The translations under genes were made by a program, and so were the position numbers. Source: Streptomyces puniciscabiei (GTDB lineage Bacteria > Actinomycetota > Actinomycetes > Streptomycetales > Streptomycetaceae). Taken from it: a DNA stretch of 64,000 nt. The notes under the pieces were generated by a model. That model had not been told where the DNA came from, made no database searches, and saw only the letters and a list, made by a program, of their open reading frames with translations. Below are positions 8,772-17,469 of the stretch, in pieces; positions within the stretch are counted from its first letter, which is position 1, and each line of letters begins with the position of its first letter. The stretch is from the NCBI RefSeq assembly GCF_006715785.1, contig NZ_VFNX01000003.1, forward strand, positions 186,001 through 250,000. Reading direction: 5' to 3'.

Positions 8772-10478
8772 CTATGCGGACTCGCACAGCCACGGCAACG
8801 CTCCGCGATCCCCCGTGCCGAGCCTGCTGTAGGCGCTGTACAGGTGATTCCCCACCGTCCGCACGGACAGGGTCAGCCGCTCGGCGATCTCCCGATTGCT
8901 GAGCCCCTCCGCCGCGAGGCTCACGATCTGCCGCTGCCGGGCGGTCAGTTCGCCCAGCACCAGACCGGCCAGGGCGGGGGTACGCGCACCCTGGCAGCGC
9001 CGCGTGAGCGCCACCGCCCGGGTGCGGGACACCCGCGCGGCCCGCGGATCGCCGTGCGCCCGCACGGCCTGCGCGTACGCCTCGGCCGCGAACAGCAGGA
9101 AGCCGCGCTGTTCCAGGGCCGCGGCGGCCCGGTCGAGTCCGGCACCGTCCTGTCCCGCCAGCGCCTCGGAATGCATCGCGAACACACTCCCCGCCGGGAG
9201 CCGTCCGGCGGCCCGCTCGGGGTCACCGAGGCGTACGGCGTCGTACCGGGCGTACACGTCATCGTCCCCGCTCTGCAGCAACTCGCCCTCGGCTGCGCGG
9301 AGTTCCGCATGGCATCCCTGGTCTCCCGGCGCCCCCCGCAGCCCTTCCCGCGCCCAGGCGGCGGCGTCGCGGACCTCCCCCCGCAGCCGCGCGAACCGGG
9401 CCCGGACGGCGGCGTAGCCGGCCGGGAGCACCGCGCCCCGGGCCACCAGCCACTCCCCCACCGGAGTCGCCACCTCCCGGACATCCAGCCGCTCGATCCG
9501 CCGTACCAGCAGGCGCTCTTCGGCCTCCAGAGCGGATGCGTGCGAGGGGGGCGCGCCCGCCAGCCGGCGTGCCCGCAGCCGTCCGGCCGTGGCCCGCAGG
9601 GCCGGCCCGTGCAGCGGATGCGCCAGAGCGACCGCACCCTGATCGTCGACGCGGATCAGCCCGTCCGTCTCCAGACGCTCCAGGACATCCAGATCGAGGC
9701 CGTCCAGGGAGTGCGACAGCGGCTCGGCGAACGCGAGGCGCTCGAGGACGTCCCGTTCACCGGGGTCGGAGCGATCGAGCACGGGCCCGAGCCGCTCACG
9801 TACGGCCGCGGTGACCGGCAGCGCCCCCCGCCAGGCCCGCTCGTCCGTGCCGGGCACGGGAACCAGGCTCCCGGCGCTGCCCAGCGCGGCGACCAGGTCG
9901 CGCAGCAGCCGCAGATCGCCCCGGCACATCCGGTGCAGGCGGCGGACGGTGAGCGGTTCCAGCCCGGCGGTGGCGAGCAGACGGGCGACGTCCTCGCGGG
10001 GCAGCGGTTCGAGGGCCAGCCGGGGCAGCAGTTCCCCGCTCCACAGCCGGGACACCGCGCCGGGCGTGGGCGCGCCGTCCACCGCGGCCACGACGAGCCG
10101 GGTGCGGCCGTGCACGGCCAGCTGGTGGACGAGGGCGGCGGAGGCCTCGTCCAGCAGATGGGCGTCGTCCACGACGAGGAGCCGTACGCCGGACAGGATG
10201 CGCACCGCGCGGTGCGGCGGGACGGTGTCGGGCAGCAGGTGGGCGAACGCCGCGAAGGGCAGGTGCCGGGCCTCGGGCGTGCCGGTGACCAGGGCGTGTT
10301 CCGTGCCCCGGAGCGCCTCGGTGATCAGCCGGGTCTTGCCGTGGCCGGCCGGTGCGGTCACCACGATCCCGTGCCGGCCACCGGCCGACGCCCCGCGCAC
10401 CAGCTCCAGTTCGTCGTCCCGGCCGGTGAACGGCCAGGGCAGCTCCAGCGTCCTCGCGTCCTGCTCGTAAGTCCTCAC
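8772..10478 (-). CDS. LuxR-family regulator with STAND/AAA ATPase domain
   Basis: This is a large regulator of 568 aa. The N-terminal NTPase has a Walker A motif APAGHGKT at residues 42-49 and a Walker B motif LLVVDD, followed by a winged-helix region and helical repeats. The C-terminal LuxR helix-turn-helix contains LTARQRQIVSLAAEGLSNRE and SVRTVGNHLYSAYSRLG. It is shorter than typical 900-residue LAL regulators, with a reduced sensor region. The start is a GTG at 10478 without a clear ribosome site, so the mRNA may be nearly leaderless. It ends 4 bp from the convergent CHAT gene. The shared GATACAGG motif lies 25 bp upstream of its start, which suggests autoregulation together with the protease operon. 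Confidence 0.88.
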   Translation of the reverse strand: MRTYEQDARTLELPWPFTGRDDELELVRGASAGGRHGIVVTAPAGHGKTRLITEALRGTEHALVTGTPEARHLPFAAFAHLLPDTVPPHRAVRILSGVRLLVVDDAHLLDEASAALVHQLAVHGRTRLVVAAVDGAPTPGAVSRLWSGELLPRLALEPLPREDVARLLATAGLEPLTVRRLHRMCRGDLRLLRDLVAALGSAGSLVPVPGTDERAWRGALPVTAAVRERLGPVLDRSDPGERDVLERLAFAEPLSHSLDGLDLDVLERLETDGLIRVDDQGAVALAHPLHGPALRATAGRLRARRLAGAPPSHASALEAEERLLVRRIERLDVREVATPVGEWLVARGAVLPAGYAAVRARFARLRGEVRDAAAWAREGLRGAPGDQGCHAELRAAEGELLQSGDDDVYARYDAVRLGDPERAAGRLPAGSVFAMHSEALAGQDGAGLDRAAAALEQRGFLLFAAEAYAQAVRAHGDPRAARVSRTRAVALTRRCQGARTPALAGLVLGELTARQRQIVSLAAEGLSNREIAERLTLSVRTVGNHLYSAYSRLGTGDRGALPWLCESA

Positions 10479-10502
10479 ATCATGCAGAGCGGGCGTACTC
10501 AG

Positions 10503-10514
10503 GTTTGATACAGG
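10503..10514 (-). promoter_or_regulatory. Shared motif upstream of the STAND/LuxR gene
   Basis: GTTTGATACAGG is the second copy of the motif at 6132-6143. It lies 25 bp upstream of the GTG start, close enough to overlap the promoter. A third, shorter match (TCTGATACAG) lies near 40624 in unrelated context. Confidence 0.45.
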
Positions 10515-10731
10515 GCGACTTGAGTAGCCCCCGACTCAGGCGCCCGGCTCCGGCCGGCTGGCACCCTGGACCGGTCGGCGCCGCTCCGCCTCGGGCCCGG
10601 CGAGCACTCGCCAGGGGCCGCCGCTGTCCCGTCCGTCCGCCTCTGCGACACCGACCACGTGCCCGGCGCCGGGGGAGCGGTCGCGGTCGTCACCCACGGG
10701 GGAGGTGACGACCGCGACCACACAGTGCGCT

Positions 10732-10833
10732 TCAGTGATGCGGCCCTCGGCGGTACGGATGCTGCGCACCCACGGGCCGTACCCGGCGGCGAGCTCCCGT
10801 GCGCGCCGAGAGGGTGATCGCGAGGAACTTCAC
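10732..10833 (-). pseudogene. 5' remnant of a third LLM-class monooxygenase gene
   Basis: A GTG at 10833 overlaps the stop of the preceding monooxygenase gene (GTGA) and begins VKFLAITLSART. MKFLAITL is the usual start of a luciferase-like monooxygenase that follows such genes in related actinobacteria. After about 8 codons the match is lost and the frame stops at 10732. The next roughly 200 bp to the LuxR promoter carry only unrecognised open frames. I read this as an internal deletion or decay of the third gene of the operon. The family link rests on a short segment, so confidence is limited. Confidence 0.4.
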
Positions 10834-12212
10834 GACGCGGCCCGCTCGGGTGCTGCGGTGGTGCCGGCGTCGGGGTGGGCGAGGCCGAGGTGGTCGCGCA
10901 GGGTGGTGCCCTCGTAGTCGGCGCGGAAGACGCCCTGCTCCTGGAGCAGGGGGACGACCTTGTCGGCGAAGGGGTCGAGGCCGCCGGGGGTGATGTGCGG
11001 GACCAGGATGAAGCCGTCGGAGGCGTCCGCCTGCACGAAGTCGTTGATGGTCTGCGCGACGGTGGCCGGGGAGCCGACGAAGGTCTGCCGGTTGCCGGTG
11101 TTGATGACCAGGTCGCGGATGGACCACTTGTTGGCCTCCGCGAGCTGCCGCCACTCGCGGGCGATTGCGACCGGGTCCCGGTACATCCGCACCTGGGCGC
11201 GGCCCCGGGAGATGTGCTCCTCGCTCACCACCGGGTCGACGTCGGGCAGCGGGCCCTCCGGGTCGTACGCCGACAGGTCCCGGTTCCAGACGAACTCCAG
11301 GTGCTTGATGGCGGTGGCGCCGCTGACCTGCTGCCGGCGCACCTCGCGGGCGAGCTCGGCGGCCTCCTGGTCGGTGTCGCCGAGGACGAAGGTGGCGGCG
11401 GGCAGGATGAGCAGGTCCTCGGGGCGGCGGCCGTACTTGGCGAGGCGGGACTTGACGTCCGTGTAGAAGGCCTGGCCCTCCTTCAGCGTGGAGTAGCGGC
11501 TGAAGATCGCGTCCGCGTCGGCGGCGGCGAACTCGCGGCCCTCGTCGGAGTCGCCGGCCTGGAAGATCACCGGGCGGCCCTGCGGGGAGCGCGGGACGTT
11601 GAACCGGCCGTGGATGTCGAAGTGCTGCCCCTGGTGCACGAAGGCGCCGGCCTTGGCGTCCCGCAGGAAGGTGCCGGTCGCCCGGTCGGCGAGGATCTCG
11701 TCGCCGCGCCAGGAGTCGAAGAGCTCGTGCGCGGTGGTGAGGAACTCCTTGGCGCGGGAGTAGCGCTCCTCCTGCGGCAGGAAGCCGCCGCGGCGGAAGT
11801 TCTCGCCGGTGAAGGCGTCCCAGGAGGTGACCACGTTCCACGCGGAGCGGCCGCCGGAGAGGTGGTCGAGGCTGGCGAACTGGCGGGCCACCTCGTACGG
11901 CTCGTTGAAGGTGGAGTTGATGGTGCCGGTCAGGCCGAGCCGGTCGGTGACGGCGGCGAGCGCGGCCAGCACGGTGAAGGTGTCGGGGCGGCCGACGACG
12001 TCCAGGTCGTAGATCCTGCCGCCCTGTTCGCGCAGCCTGAGTCCCTCGGCGAGGAAGAGGAAGTCGAACTTGGCGCGTTCGGCGGTCTTCGCGAAGTGCG
12101 CGAAGGAGCTGAACTCGATGTGGCTGCCGGCGGCCGGGTCGCTCCACACGGTGGTGTTGTTGACGCCGGGGAAGTGGGCGGCCAGGTGGATCTGCTTCAG
12201 CGGCTTGCTCAT
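10830..12212 (-). CDS. LLM-class flavin monooxygenase, NtaA/SnaA/DszA family
   Basis: This is a TIM-barrel FMNH2-dependent monooxygenase of 460 aa. The sequence shows HFPGVNNTTVW near the N-terminus, DHLSGGRSAWNVVTSWD around residue 140, and VIFQAGDSDEGREFAA, all typical of the NtaA/SnaA/DszA/SoxA group. That group oxidises nitrilotriacetate-like or organosulfur compounds. The ATG at 12212 is used because family similarity begins there. It follows a second LLM gene after 25 bp in an operon headed by a sulfur-type leader peptide, so an organosulfur substrate is likely. The flavin reductase is not in the window. Confidence 0.9.
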   Translation of the reverse strand: MSKPLKQIHLAAHFPGVNNTTVWSDPAAGSHIEFSSFAHFAKTAERAKFDFLFLAEGLRLREQGGRIYDLDVVGRPDTFTVLAALAAVTDRLGLTGTINSTFNEPYEVARQFASLDHLSGGRSAWNVVTSWDAFTGENFRRGGFLPQEERYSRAKEFLTTAHELFDSWRGDEILADRATGTFLRDAKAGAFVHQGQHFDIHGRFNVPRSPQGRPVIFQAGDSDEGREFAAADADAIFSRYSTLKEGQAFYTDVKSRLAKYGRRPEDLLILPAATFVLGDTDQEAAELAREVRRQQVSGATAIKHLEFVWNRDLSAYDPEGPLPDVDPVVSEEHISRGRAQVRMYRDPVAIAREWRQLAEANKWSIRDLVINTGNRQTFVGSPATVAQTINDFVQADASDGFILVPHITPGGLDPFADKVVPLLQEQGVFRADYEGTTLRDHLGLAHPDAGTTAAPERAAS

Positions 12213-12237
12213 GGGTGCGGTCGTCCTCTCCGGCTGC

Positions 12238-13446
12238 TCAGGCGATGGCTGCGGCATAGCGGTTGGCGGGGCGGGCGAGGCCGAGCAGGCCGCGCAGGGT
12301 GTCGGACTCGTAGGCGTCCCGGAAGCGGCCCCGGCGTTGCAGTTCGGGCACCAGGTCACGGCTGATGCGGGGCAGGTCGTGCCCGGCGACGGCCGGCCTC
12401 AGCCGGAACCCGGTCAGCCCGCCGGTCGCGAACTCCTCCAGCAGATCGGCGAGTTCGGCGGCCGTACCAGTGAAGATCCGCGCGTCGCTGGTGTACGGCT
12501 CGCCCGCGAGCGCGTCCAGCCGCTCGCGCCGGGCCCCGGCCTCGGCCCGGCTGTCGTCGAGGAGGACGACGAGGTCGCCGAAGACGTGCAGGGTGTCCCC
12601 GGCGCGGCCCGCCGCCCGCTGCTCGGCGCGGATCTCGGCGACGATGGCGCGGGCCTGCTCCGCGTCGTGCGGGGTGACATAGCCGACGTCGGCCTGGTGG
12701 GCGACGAGCCGGTAGGGCACGCTCTGGTGGGCGAGGGCGGTGACCGGCGGCTGCCCCTGGGGCGGTCGGGGCGTGATCGAGGGACCCTTGACGCTGAAGT
12801 GGCGGCCCTCGAAGTCGATGTAGTGCAGCTTGTCCCGGTCGATGAAGCGGCCCGTCGCCGCGTCCCGGATCTCGGCGTCGTCCTCCCAGCTGTCCCAGAG
12901 CCGGCGCACCACTTCCACGTGGTCGGCGGCCTCGTCGAACAGTTCGGTGACGATGTCCTGGGCGGCCGGGCTGTCGTAGGCCTCGATCCGGCCGATGGTA
13001 CGGCGGCCGAAGTGGGCCGCCTCGTTCGGCCGGGCGCTGATCTGCACCCGCAGGCCCGCGCGGCCGGTGCTGACGTAGTCGAGGGTGGCGATCGCCTTGG
13101 AGATGTGGAACGGCTCGGTGTGCGTGGCCACCACGGTCGGGACCAGGCCTATGTGCCGGGTGAGCGGGGCGACGCGGGAGGCGATGAGCACCGCGTCGAG
13201 CCGGCCGCGCACCTGGTCGGTGCGCTCGTCGGGGTCGAGGAAGTGCGAGGACTGCAGGCCGAGGCCGTCCTCGATGGTGACGAAGTCGATCAGGCCCCGT
13301 TCGGCCTCGGCGACCAGGTCGGCCCAGTAGCCGGCGGTGAACAGGTCCCGGGGGCGGGCGACCGGCTCGCGCCAGGACGCGGGGTGCCAGCCGGTGCCGT
13401 CCAGGGCGACGGCAAGGTGCAGAGGAGAGGCGGGAGTTGAGGACAC
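12238..13446 (-). CDS. LLM-class flavin-dependent oxidoreductase
   Basis: This is a second luciferase-like monooxygenase, 402 aa, with the family TIM barrel. TIEDGLGLQSSHF lies near residue 60 and the segment AIATLDYVSTGRAGLRVQIS lies around 120. The C-terminal part carries the FTGTAAELADLLEEF element seen in this class. The GTG start at 13446 has an AAGGAAGG ribosome site 7 bases upstream. It is the first structural gene after the leader peptide at 13557-13667 and probably acts with the downstream NtaA-type enzyme on sulfur compounds imported by the neighbouring ABC system. The exact substrate is unknown. Confidence 0.88.
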   Translation of the reverse strand: MSSTPASPLHLAVALDGTGWHPASWREPVARPRDLFTAGYWADLVAEAERGLIDFVTIEDGLGLQSSHFLDPDERTDQVRGRLDAVLIASRVAPLTRHIGLVPTVVATHTEPFHISKAIATLDYVSTGRAGLRVQISARPNEAAHFGRRTIGRIEAYDSPAAQDIVTELFDEAADHVEVVRRLWDSWEDDAEIRDAATGRFIDRDKLHYIDFEGRHFSVKGPSITPRPPQGQPPVTALAHQSVPYRLVAHQADVGYVTPHDAEQARAIVAEIRAEQRAAGRAGDTLHVFGDLVVLLDDSRAEAGARRERLDALAGEPYTSDARIFTGTAAELADLLEEFATGGLTGFRLRPAVAGHDLPRISRDLVPELQRRGRFRDAYESDTLRGLLGLARPANRYAAAIA

Positions 13447-13556
13447 GGCGGTGCCTTCCTTGATGGCCGTAACGAGAACACCGGCTCGCGAGGGCAGGCG
13501 TCGGCGAGGGGCGAGCGCGGCAGGAAGCGGGCCCGGCCTTGCGGCCGGGAGAGAGG

Positions 13557-13667
13557 TCAGCGGCGACAGAGTGCGGCGGACACGCGCTGGAGGTCTATGT
13601 GCGGCCGGGTGGTCAGCCGGACGGAGCGGTACGGGCGCGGGGCGTGCGGCGGGAGGACACGTGTCAC
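13557..13667 (-). CDS. Sulfur-type leader peptide for the monooxygenase operon
   Basis: This 36-aa open frame starts at GTG 13667 after a strong GGAGGTGA ribosome site. It ends with RPHIDLQRVSAALCRR, the HIDLxRV...C signature of actinobacterial leader peptides found upstream of sulfur-metabolism genes. It lies 110 bp upstream of the LLM oxidoreductase gene on the same strand. The cysteine codon near the end fits cysteine-responsive attenuation. That mechanism is known for the class and inferred here. Confidence 0.8.
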   Translation of the reverse strand: MTRVLPPHAPRPYRSVRLTTRPHIDLQRVSAALCRR

Positions 13668-13998
13668 GGCCGTCACCTCCGTCCGTCGGGCGGGGCGGGC
13701 CGGGTGAGCGACCGCCTCGCGCATCTCGTCATGACCCACAACGCGCGGCCGGCCGCGGTTGTTCCCGCTCGGCGGACCCTCATGCCGGTTTCCGCGCCGG
13801 GGACTTCCCCGCCTGCCTCCGCGCTGCGGACCGGCCCGCGCGCCTCCGCACCGAGGACCGCGCCGCGGACCTGTTCACGGGTTCCCGCGCCACGGACCCG
13901 CACGATGCGCGAGCGGCGGCGCAGGGCGCAGCGCGGTGTCGACCAGCTGCACACCCTCCCCGCTGCCTTCGGCCCGTCGGCCGTCGGGCACCCGGTCG

Positions 13999-14024
13999 GG
14001 TCCCCCCTCCGCGGAGGGGGGACC
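13999..14024 (-). terminator. Palindromic terminator after the ABC operon
   Basis: This is a perfect 26-base palindrome (two 13-base arms, GC-rich, no extra loop), 56 bp downstream of the binding-protein stop codon. It separates the transport operon from the leader peptide and monooxygenase operon. Confidence 0.65.
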
Positions 14025-14079
14025 GCTGAGGCACGGAGGCGAAAGTCCTCTCCAGTCGGCTTGGACGCTGCTGGGCGGG

Positions 14080-15099
14080 TCAGGAGTTGCTCAGCGGCAG
14101 CCCCGGCGGGTTGACCTCGGACTTGGCGACGGCCTCGTTGGAGAGGTTGTAGGCCTTGAGCCACTCGGCGTACTGACCATTCTTGATCAGGTAGTTGATG
14201 GCGTCGGCGATGGGCTTGGCGAGGCCGCTGTCCTTCTTGGTGGTGGCCGCGATCAGACCCTGGAGACGTGCACCGGCGCCGGAGAACGTGCCCGCGCTGC
14301 GGGTCGGGTTCGGCGACTTGGCGGTCTGCGTGACGTGGTAGGCGACCCCGGGGTTCGCCGCGAAGTAGGCGTCGATCCTGCCGCCGGTCAGCGCCAGGTA
14401 GGTGGCGTTCTTGCTGGCGTAGTGCTTGACGGTGAGGTTCTTGCCCTCCCTCTTCAGCTTCGTCTGCCACTCCAGGAGGATCTTCTCCTGGTTGGTGCCG
14501 TTGTCGACGGCGACCGTCTTGCCGGCGAGGTTCTCGTAGTCGCCGTCGAAGTTCCAGGTGCTCTTCTTCAGCACCTCGAAGCCGACGTTGTCCTTGCGGT
14601 AGGAGGCGAAGTCGTACTTCTTCTTGCGTTCCTCGGTGTCGGTGATGTTGGCGAAGCCGACGTCGGCCTTGCCGCTGTCGATACCGACGAACATGTTCTC
14701 CCAGGTGGCGTTGGACAGCTGGGGCCTGAGTCCGAGGACGGCCGCGACCAGGCGGCCGAAGTCGGGCTCCGCGCCGGTGAGCGTCTTCTGGTCGCCGCCG
14801 ATGTAGGCGAGCGGCGGGAAGCCGTCGGGCAGCGCGCCCACCACGATCTTCAGGGTGCCGCGCTTGCGGACGGCCGCGGGCAGTTCCGCCTTGAGGGACT
14901 CGACCTCGGCGACCTTCAGCGTGGTCTGCTGGGCCGCGCCGTTGGACACCCTGCCCACGGTCACCGTACCGGCGCTGTCGGTCGTGGTCGCCGCGTCGCT
15001 GTCGCCACCGCAGGCGGCGAGCCCGCCGGCGAGGGAGGCGACGGCGGTCGCCGCGGTGATGCCGCGTATCAGGCTGCGTCGGGAGAGGTGGCTGTGCAT
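14080..15099 (-). CDS. ABC transporter substrate-binding lipoprotein (polar amino acid type)
   Basis: This is an extracellular solute-binding protein of family 3, 339 aa. The N-terminus has twin arginines (LSRRSLIRG) and a lipobox LAAC with Cys30, so it is an exported lipoprotein. GTLKIVVGALPDGFPPLAYI is the start of the binding domain, and NATWENMFVGIDSGKADVGF is characteristic of the family. The ATG at 15099 has AAGGACAG before it. It is the third gene of the permease-ATPase-binding protein operon. Association with leader peptides of the sulfur type suggests cystine or another sulfur-containing ligand; this is inferred from context. Confidence 0.92.
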   Translation of the reverse strand: MHSHLSRRSLIRGITAATAVASLAGGLAACGGDSDAATTTDSAGTVTVGRVSNGAAQQTTLKVAEVESLKAELPAAVRKRGTLKIVVGALPDGFPPLAYIGGDQKTLTGAEPDFGRLVAAVLGLRPQLSNATWENMFVGIDSGKADVGFANITDTEERKKKYDFASYRKDNVGFEVLKKSTWNFDGDYENLAGKTVAVDNGTNQEKILLEWQTKLKREGKNLTVKHYASKNATYLALTGGRIDAYFAANPGVAYHVTQTAKSPNPTRSAGTFSGAGARLQGLIAATTKKDSGLAKPIADAINYLIKNGQYAEWLKAYNLSNEAVAKSEVNPPGLPLSNS

Positions 15100-15140
15100 G
15101 GCTGTCCTTGTCGTTCGGTACTGATCGGGGGAAAGGGGAG

Positions 15141-15932
15141 TCAGAGGACCTTGGCGAGGAAGTCCCGGGTCCGCTCGTGCCGGGGCCGGTCCAGGACCTC
15201 CTCGGGCGGGCCCTGTTCGACGATCCGGCCGCCGTCGATGAAGACGATCCGGTCGGCGACCTCGCGGGCGAAGCCGATCTCGTGGGTGACGATGACCAGG
15301 GTGGTGCCGCTGGTGGCGAGGTCCTTGATGACGGAGAGCACCTCGCCGACCGTCTCGGGGTCGAGCGCGGAGGTCGGCTCGTCGAAGAGGATGATGCCGG
15401 GGCGCAGCGCGAGGGCGCGGGCGATGGCGACCCGCTGCTGCTGTCCGCCGGAGAGTTGGCGGGGATAGGCGCCGGTACGGTCGCCGAGGCCGACCCGGGT
15501 GAGCAGTTCCCGGGCCAGGTCCAGCGCTTCGGGCTTGGTCAGCTTCCCGGTGGCGACGGGCGCGGCGGCGACGTTGTCGAGGACGGTCAGGTGCGGGAAG
15601 AGGTTGAAGTTCTGGAAGACGAAGCCGATCCGGCTGCGCTGGGCCAGGATGGCCCGCTCGCTGAGCTCCTTCAGCCGGCCGCCGCTGCCGCGTTGGACGC
15701 CGATCGGCTCGCCGCCGACGCTGACGTGGCCGATCTCGGGTTTCTCCAGGTGGTTGATGACCCGCAGCAGGGTGGACTTGCCGGAGCCGGAGGGGCCGAT
15801 GACGACGGTGACCTCGCCGGGGCGCACGGTCAGGTCGATGCCGTCGAGCACGCGGTGGGTGCCGTACCACTTGTGGACGCCGTGAATCTCCAGCGCGGCC
15901 GGGGTGGTCTCCAGGGTGTCGGTGGCGGTCAT
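15141..15932 (-). CDS. ABC transporter ATP-binding protein (amino acid type)
   Basis: This is a GlnQ/HisP-like ATPase of 263 aa. It has Walker A GPSGSGKST, Q-loop FVFQNFNLFPHLTVLDN, signature LSGGQQQR and Walker B ILFDEPTSALDPE. A 13-residue insertion-like stretch, GEPIGVQRGSGGR, lies before the Q-loop. Its ATG overlaps the stop of the permease gene (ATGA), so the two are translationally coupled. It energises the importer formed with the permease and the lipoprotein. Confidence 0.95.
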   Translation of the reverse strand: MTATDTLETTPAALEIHGVHKWYGTHRVLDGIDLTVRPGEVTVVIGPSGSGKSTLLRVINHLEKPEIGHVSVGGEPIGVQRGSGGRLKELSERAILAQRSRIGFVFQNFNLFPHLTVLDNVAAAPVATGKLTKPEALDLARELLTRVGLGDRTGAYPRQLSGGQQQRVAIARALALRPGIILFDEPTSALDPETVGEVLSVIKDLATSGTTLVIVTHEIGFAREVADRIVFIDGGRIVEQGPPEEVLDRPRHERTRDFLAKVL

Positions 15933-16909
15933 ACGGCGGCCTCCCTGCGCAGCCGGGCCCGGAACCCGTCGAGGCCGGCGCGCGCCTTCTGCAGCGGGGT
16001 CGGCGGCAGGGTGCGGGTGGCGCCCCGGGCGAAGTACCGCTCGACGTAGAACTGGACGACGGACACGACGCTGGTGAGGATCAGGTACCAGACGGTGGCG
16101 ACGAGCAGCAGGGGCACGATGTCGCCGGGGTAGGTGCTGCCCATGGTCTGCACGGAGCCGAAGAGGTCGAGCAGCGAGACGTAGAAGACCAGCGAGGTGC
16201 TCTTGATCAGGCCGATGAGCTGGTTGACGTAGTTCGGCGTGATCGACCTGAGGGCCTGCGGGAACACGATCCTGGTGAACTGGTAGCCCCTGGGCAGGCC
16301 GAGCGCGGCCGCCGCCTCGTGCTGGCCCTGGTCGACGGAGAGGAGGCCGCCGCGTACGACCTCCGCCGCGTACGCCGCCTCGTTGAGGCTGAGCCCGACC
16401 ACGGCGACCGTCATGTCGGTGGCCAGCCTGGACTCGTCGAAGGTGACGAAGGCGGGGCCGAAGGGGATGCCGAGGCTCACCGTCTTGTACAGGGCCGAGA
16501 AGTTGTAGAGGAAGATGAGGACGACGATGAGCGGCACCGAGCGGAAGAGCCAGGTGTAGGTCCAGCTCACGGCGCGCAGCACCGGGCTGCCGGACTGCCG
16601 GCCGAGAGCGAGCAGGATGCCGCCGAGGAGGCCGAAGACCGCGCTGAGAGCGGCGACTTCGAGGGTGACGAGGAGCCCGTCGAGGACCGTGGGGCGCAGG
16701 AACCAGTAGCGGAAGCGGTCCCATTGGTAGAACGGGTTCGTGGCCAGTCCGTGCACGATCTGTGCGACGAGCACGAGGACGACGGCGGTGGCGATCCACC
16801 GGCCGGGCCGGCGCAGCGGCTGAACCCGCTGAGCGCTCAGCGGCTTTGACGGGGTGTCGGCGGGCGGCGCCTCGGCGAGGGAGACGGCGGCGCCTGGGGG
16901 TTCACTCAT
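15929..16909 (-). CDS. ABC transporter permease (amino acid type, HisM/GlnP-like)
   Basis: This inner-membrane permease of about 326 aa has five to six membrane segments. The ABC interaction loop is seen in EAAAALGLPRGYQF...FPQALR. The ATG at 16909 (MSEPPGAAV) has GGAG upstream and is preferred to a GTG 60 bases earlier, since the extra residues are proline-rich and unconserved. A long cytoplasmic N-terminal tail of about 40 residues precedes the first helix. The sulfur-type leader peptide at 17097-17246 stands in front of it, so the whole transport operon is probably controlled by cysteine or sulfur supply. Confidence 0.93.
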   Translation of the reverse strand: MSEPPGAAVSLAEAPPADTPSKPLSAQRVQPLRRPGRWIATAVVLVLVAQIVHGLATNPFYQWDRFRYWFLRPTVLDGLLVTLEVAALSAVFGLLGGILLALGRQSGSPVLRAVSWTYTWLFRSVPLIVVLIFLYNFSALYKTVSLGIPFGPAFVTFDESRLATDMTVAVVGLSLNEAAYAAEVVRGGLLSVDQGQHEAAAALGLPRGYQFTRIVFPQALRSITPNYVNQLIGLIKSTSLVFYVSLLDLFGSVQTMGSTYPGDIVPLLLVATVWYLILTSVVSVVQFYVERYFARGATRTLPPTPLQKARAGLDGFRARLRREAAV

Positions 16910-17096
16910 GGCGGGCTCCGGTGGAGTCGGACACCCCGGCTCACGACGCTCGGGCGTGGGCACCGCCACGGCACGACGGCACGGGGCGGCGCACGGCAGC
17001 GCGCGGGAACCGGGGGCTGGGCGGGCGATGGCACACCGGCGTGGCGGTGGGCGTCAGGAACGCGGGTGCTGGAGATGCGAGGGCTGGAAGGAGACG

Positions 17097-17246
17097 TCAG
17101 CCCTGACAGCGGGCAGAGCCCGGGGCGGTACACAGTGCGCTGTTGACGCGGAGCAGATCGACGGCGCGGTCGGCGACGAGGAGCCCGGCGTACGACCGTA
17201 CGCAGCCCTGGGGCCGGCTCGCGGCCGTCCTGGGAGCTGCGTACAT
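17097..17246 (-). CDS. Sulfur-type leader peptide for the ABC importer operon
   Basis: This short frame of 49 aa starts at ATG 17246 after AGGTGA. It contains ADRAVDLLRVNSALCTAP, a variant of the HIDLxRVxSAxC leader signature, and ends in a second cysteine near the stop. It lies 188 bp upstream of the permease gene. The first His-Ile of the usual motif is Ala-Val here, so it is a divergent member. Confidence 0.7.
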   Translation of the reverse strand: MYAAPRTAASRPQGCVRSYAGLLVADRAVDLLRVNSALCTAPGSARCQG

Positions 17247-17469
17247 GGCGTCACCTGTCACTGTTCCGGCCCCGCGGGGCCCTCGCGCTTACCGAAAACG
17301 TCATTCCGGTCCGGTCGTCACCTGGGGCACCCCACCGCGATGCGAGGGTTGCCGGTCAGCCAGCCAGGGCTTGGTGCTGACGCTCATGACCGTTCTGAGC
17401 CGTAAGTAAGGCAGTCGTCCGTTCACATGTCAACGGCTGTCCGCGGAGTGGACGCCGCCCGACCGTTTC

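Noticed and set aside
4480..8832. A 1,450-codon open frame on the + strand across the S8/CHAT region
   Set aside because: It runs antisense to the S8 and sigma genes and out of frame with CHAT. Its composition is Arg/Gly/Ala-rich, as expected from GC-rich codon bias, and no domain is recognisable.
13673..14470. Long minus-strand frame over the binding-protein 3' end and spacer
   Set aside because: It crosses the palindromic terminator and is out of frame with the clear lipoprotein gene; it is a GC artefact.
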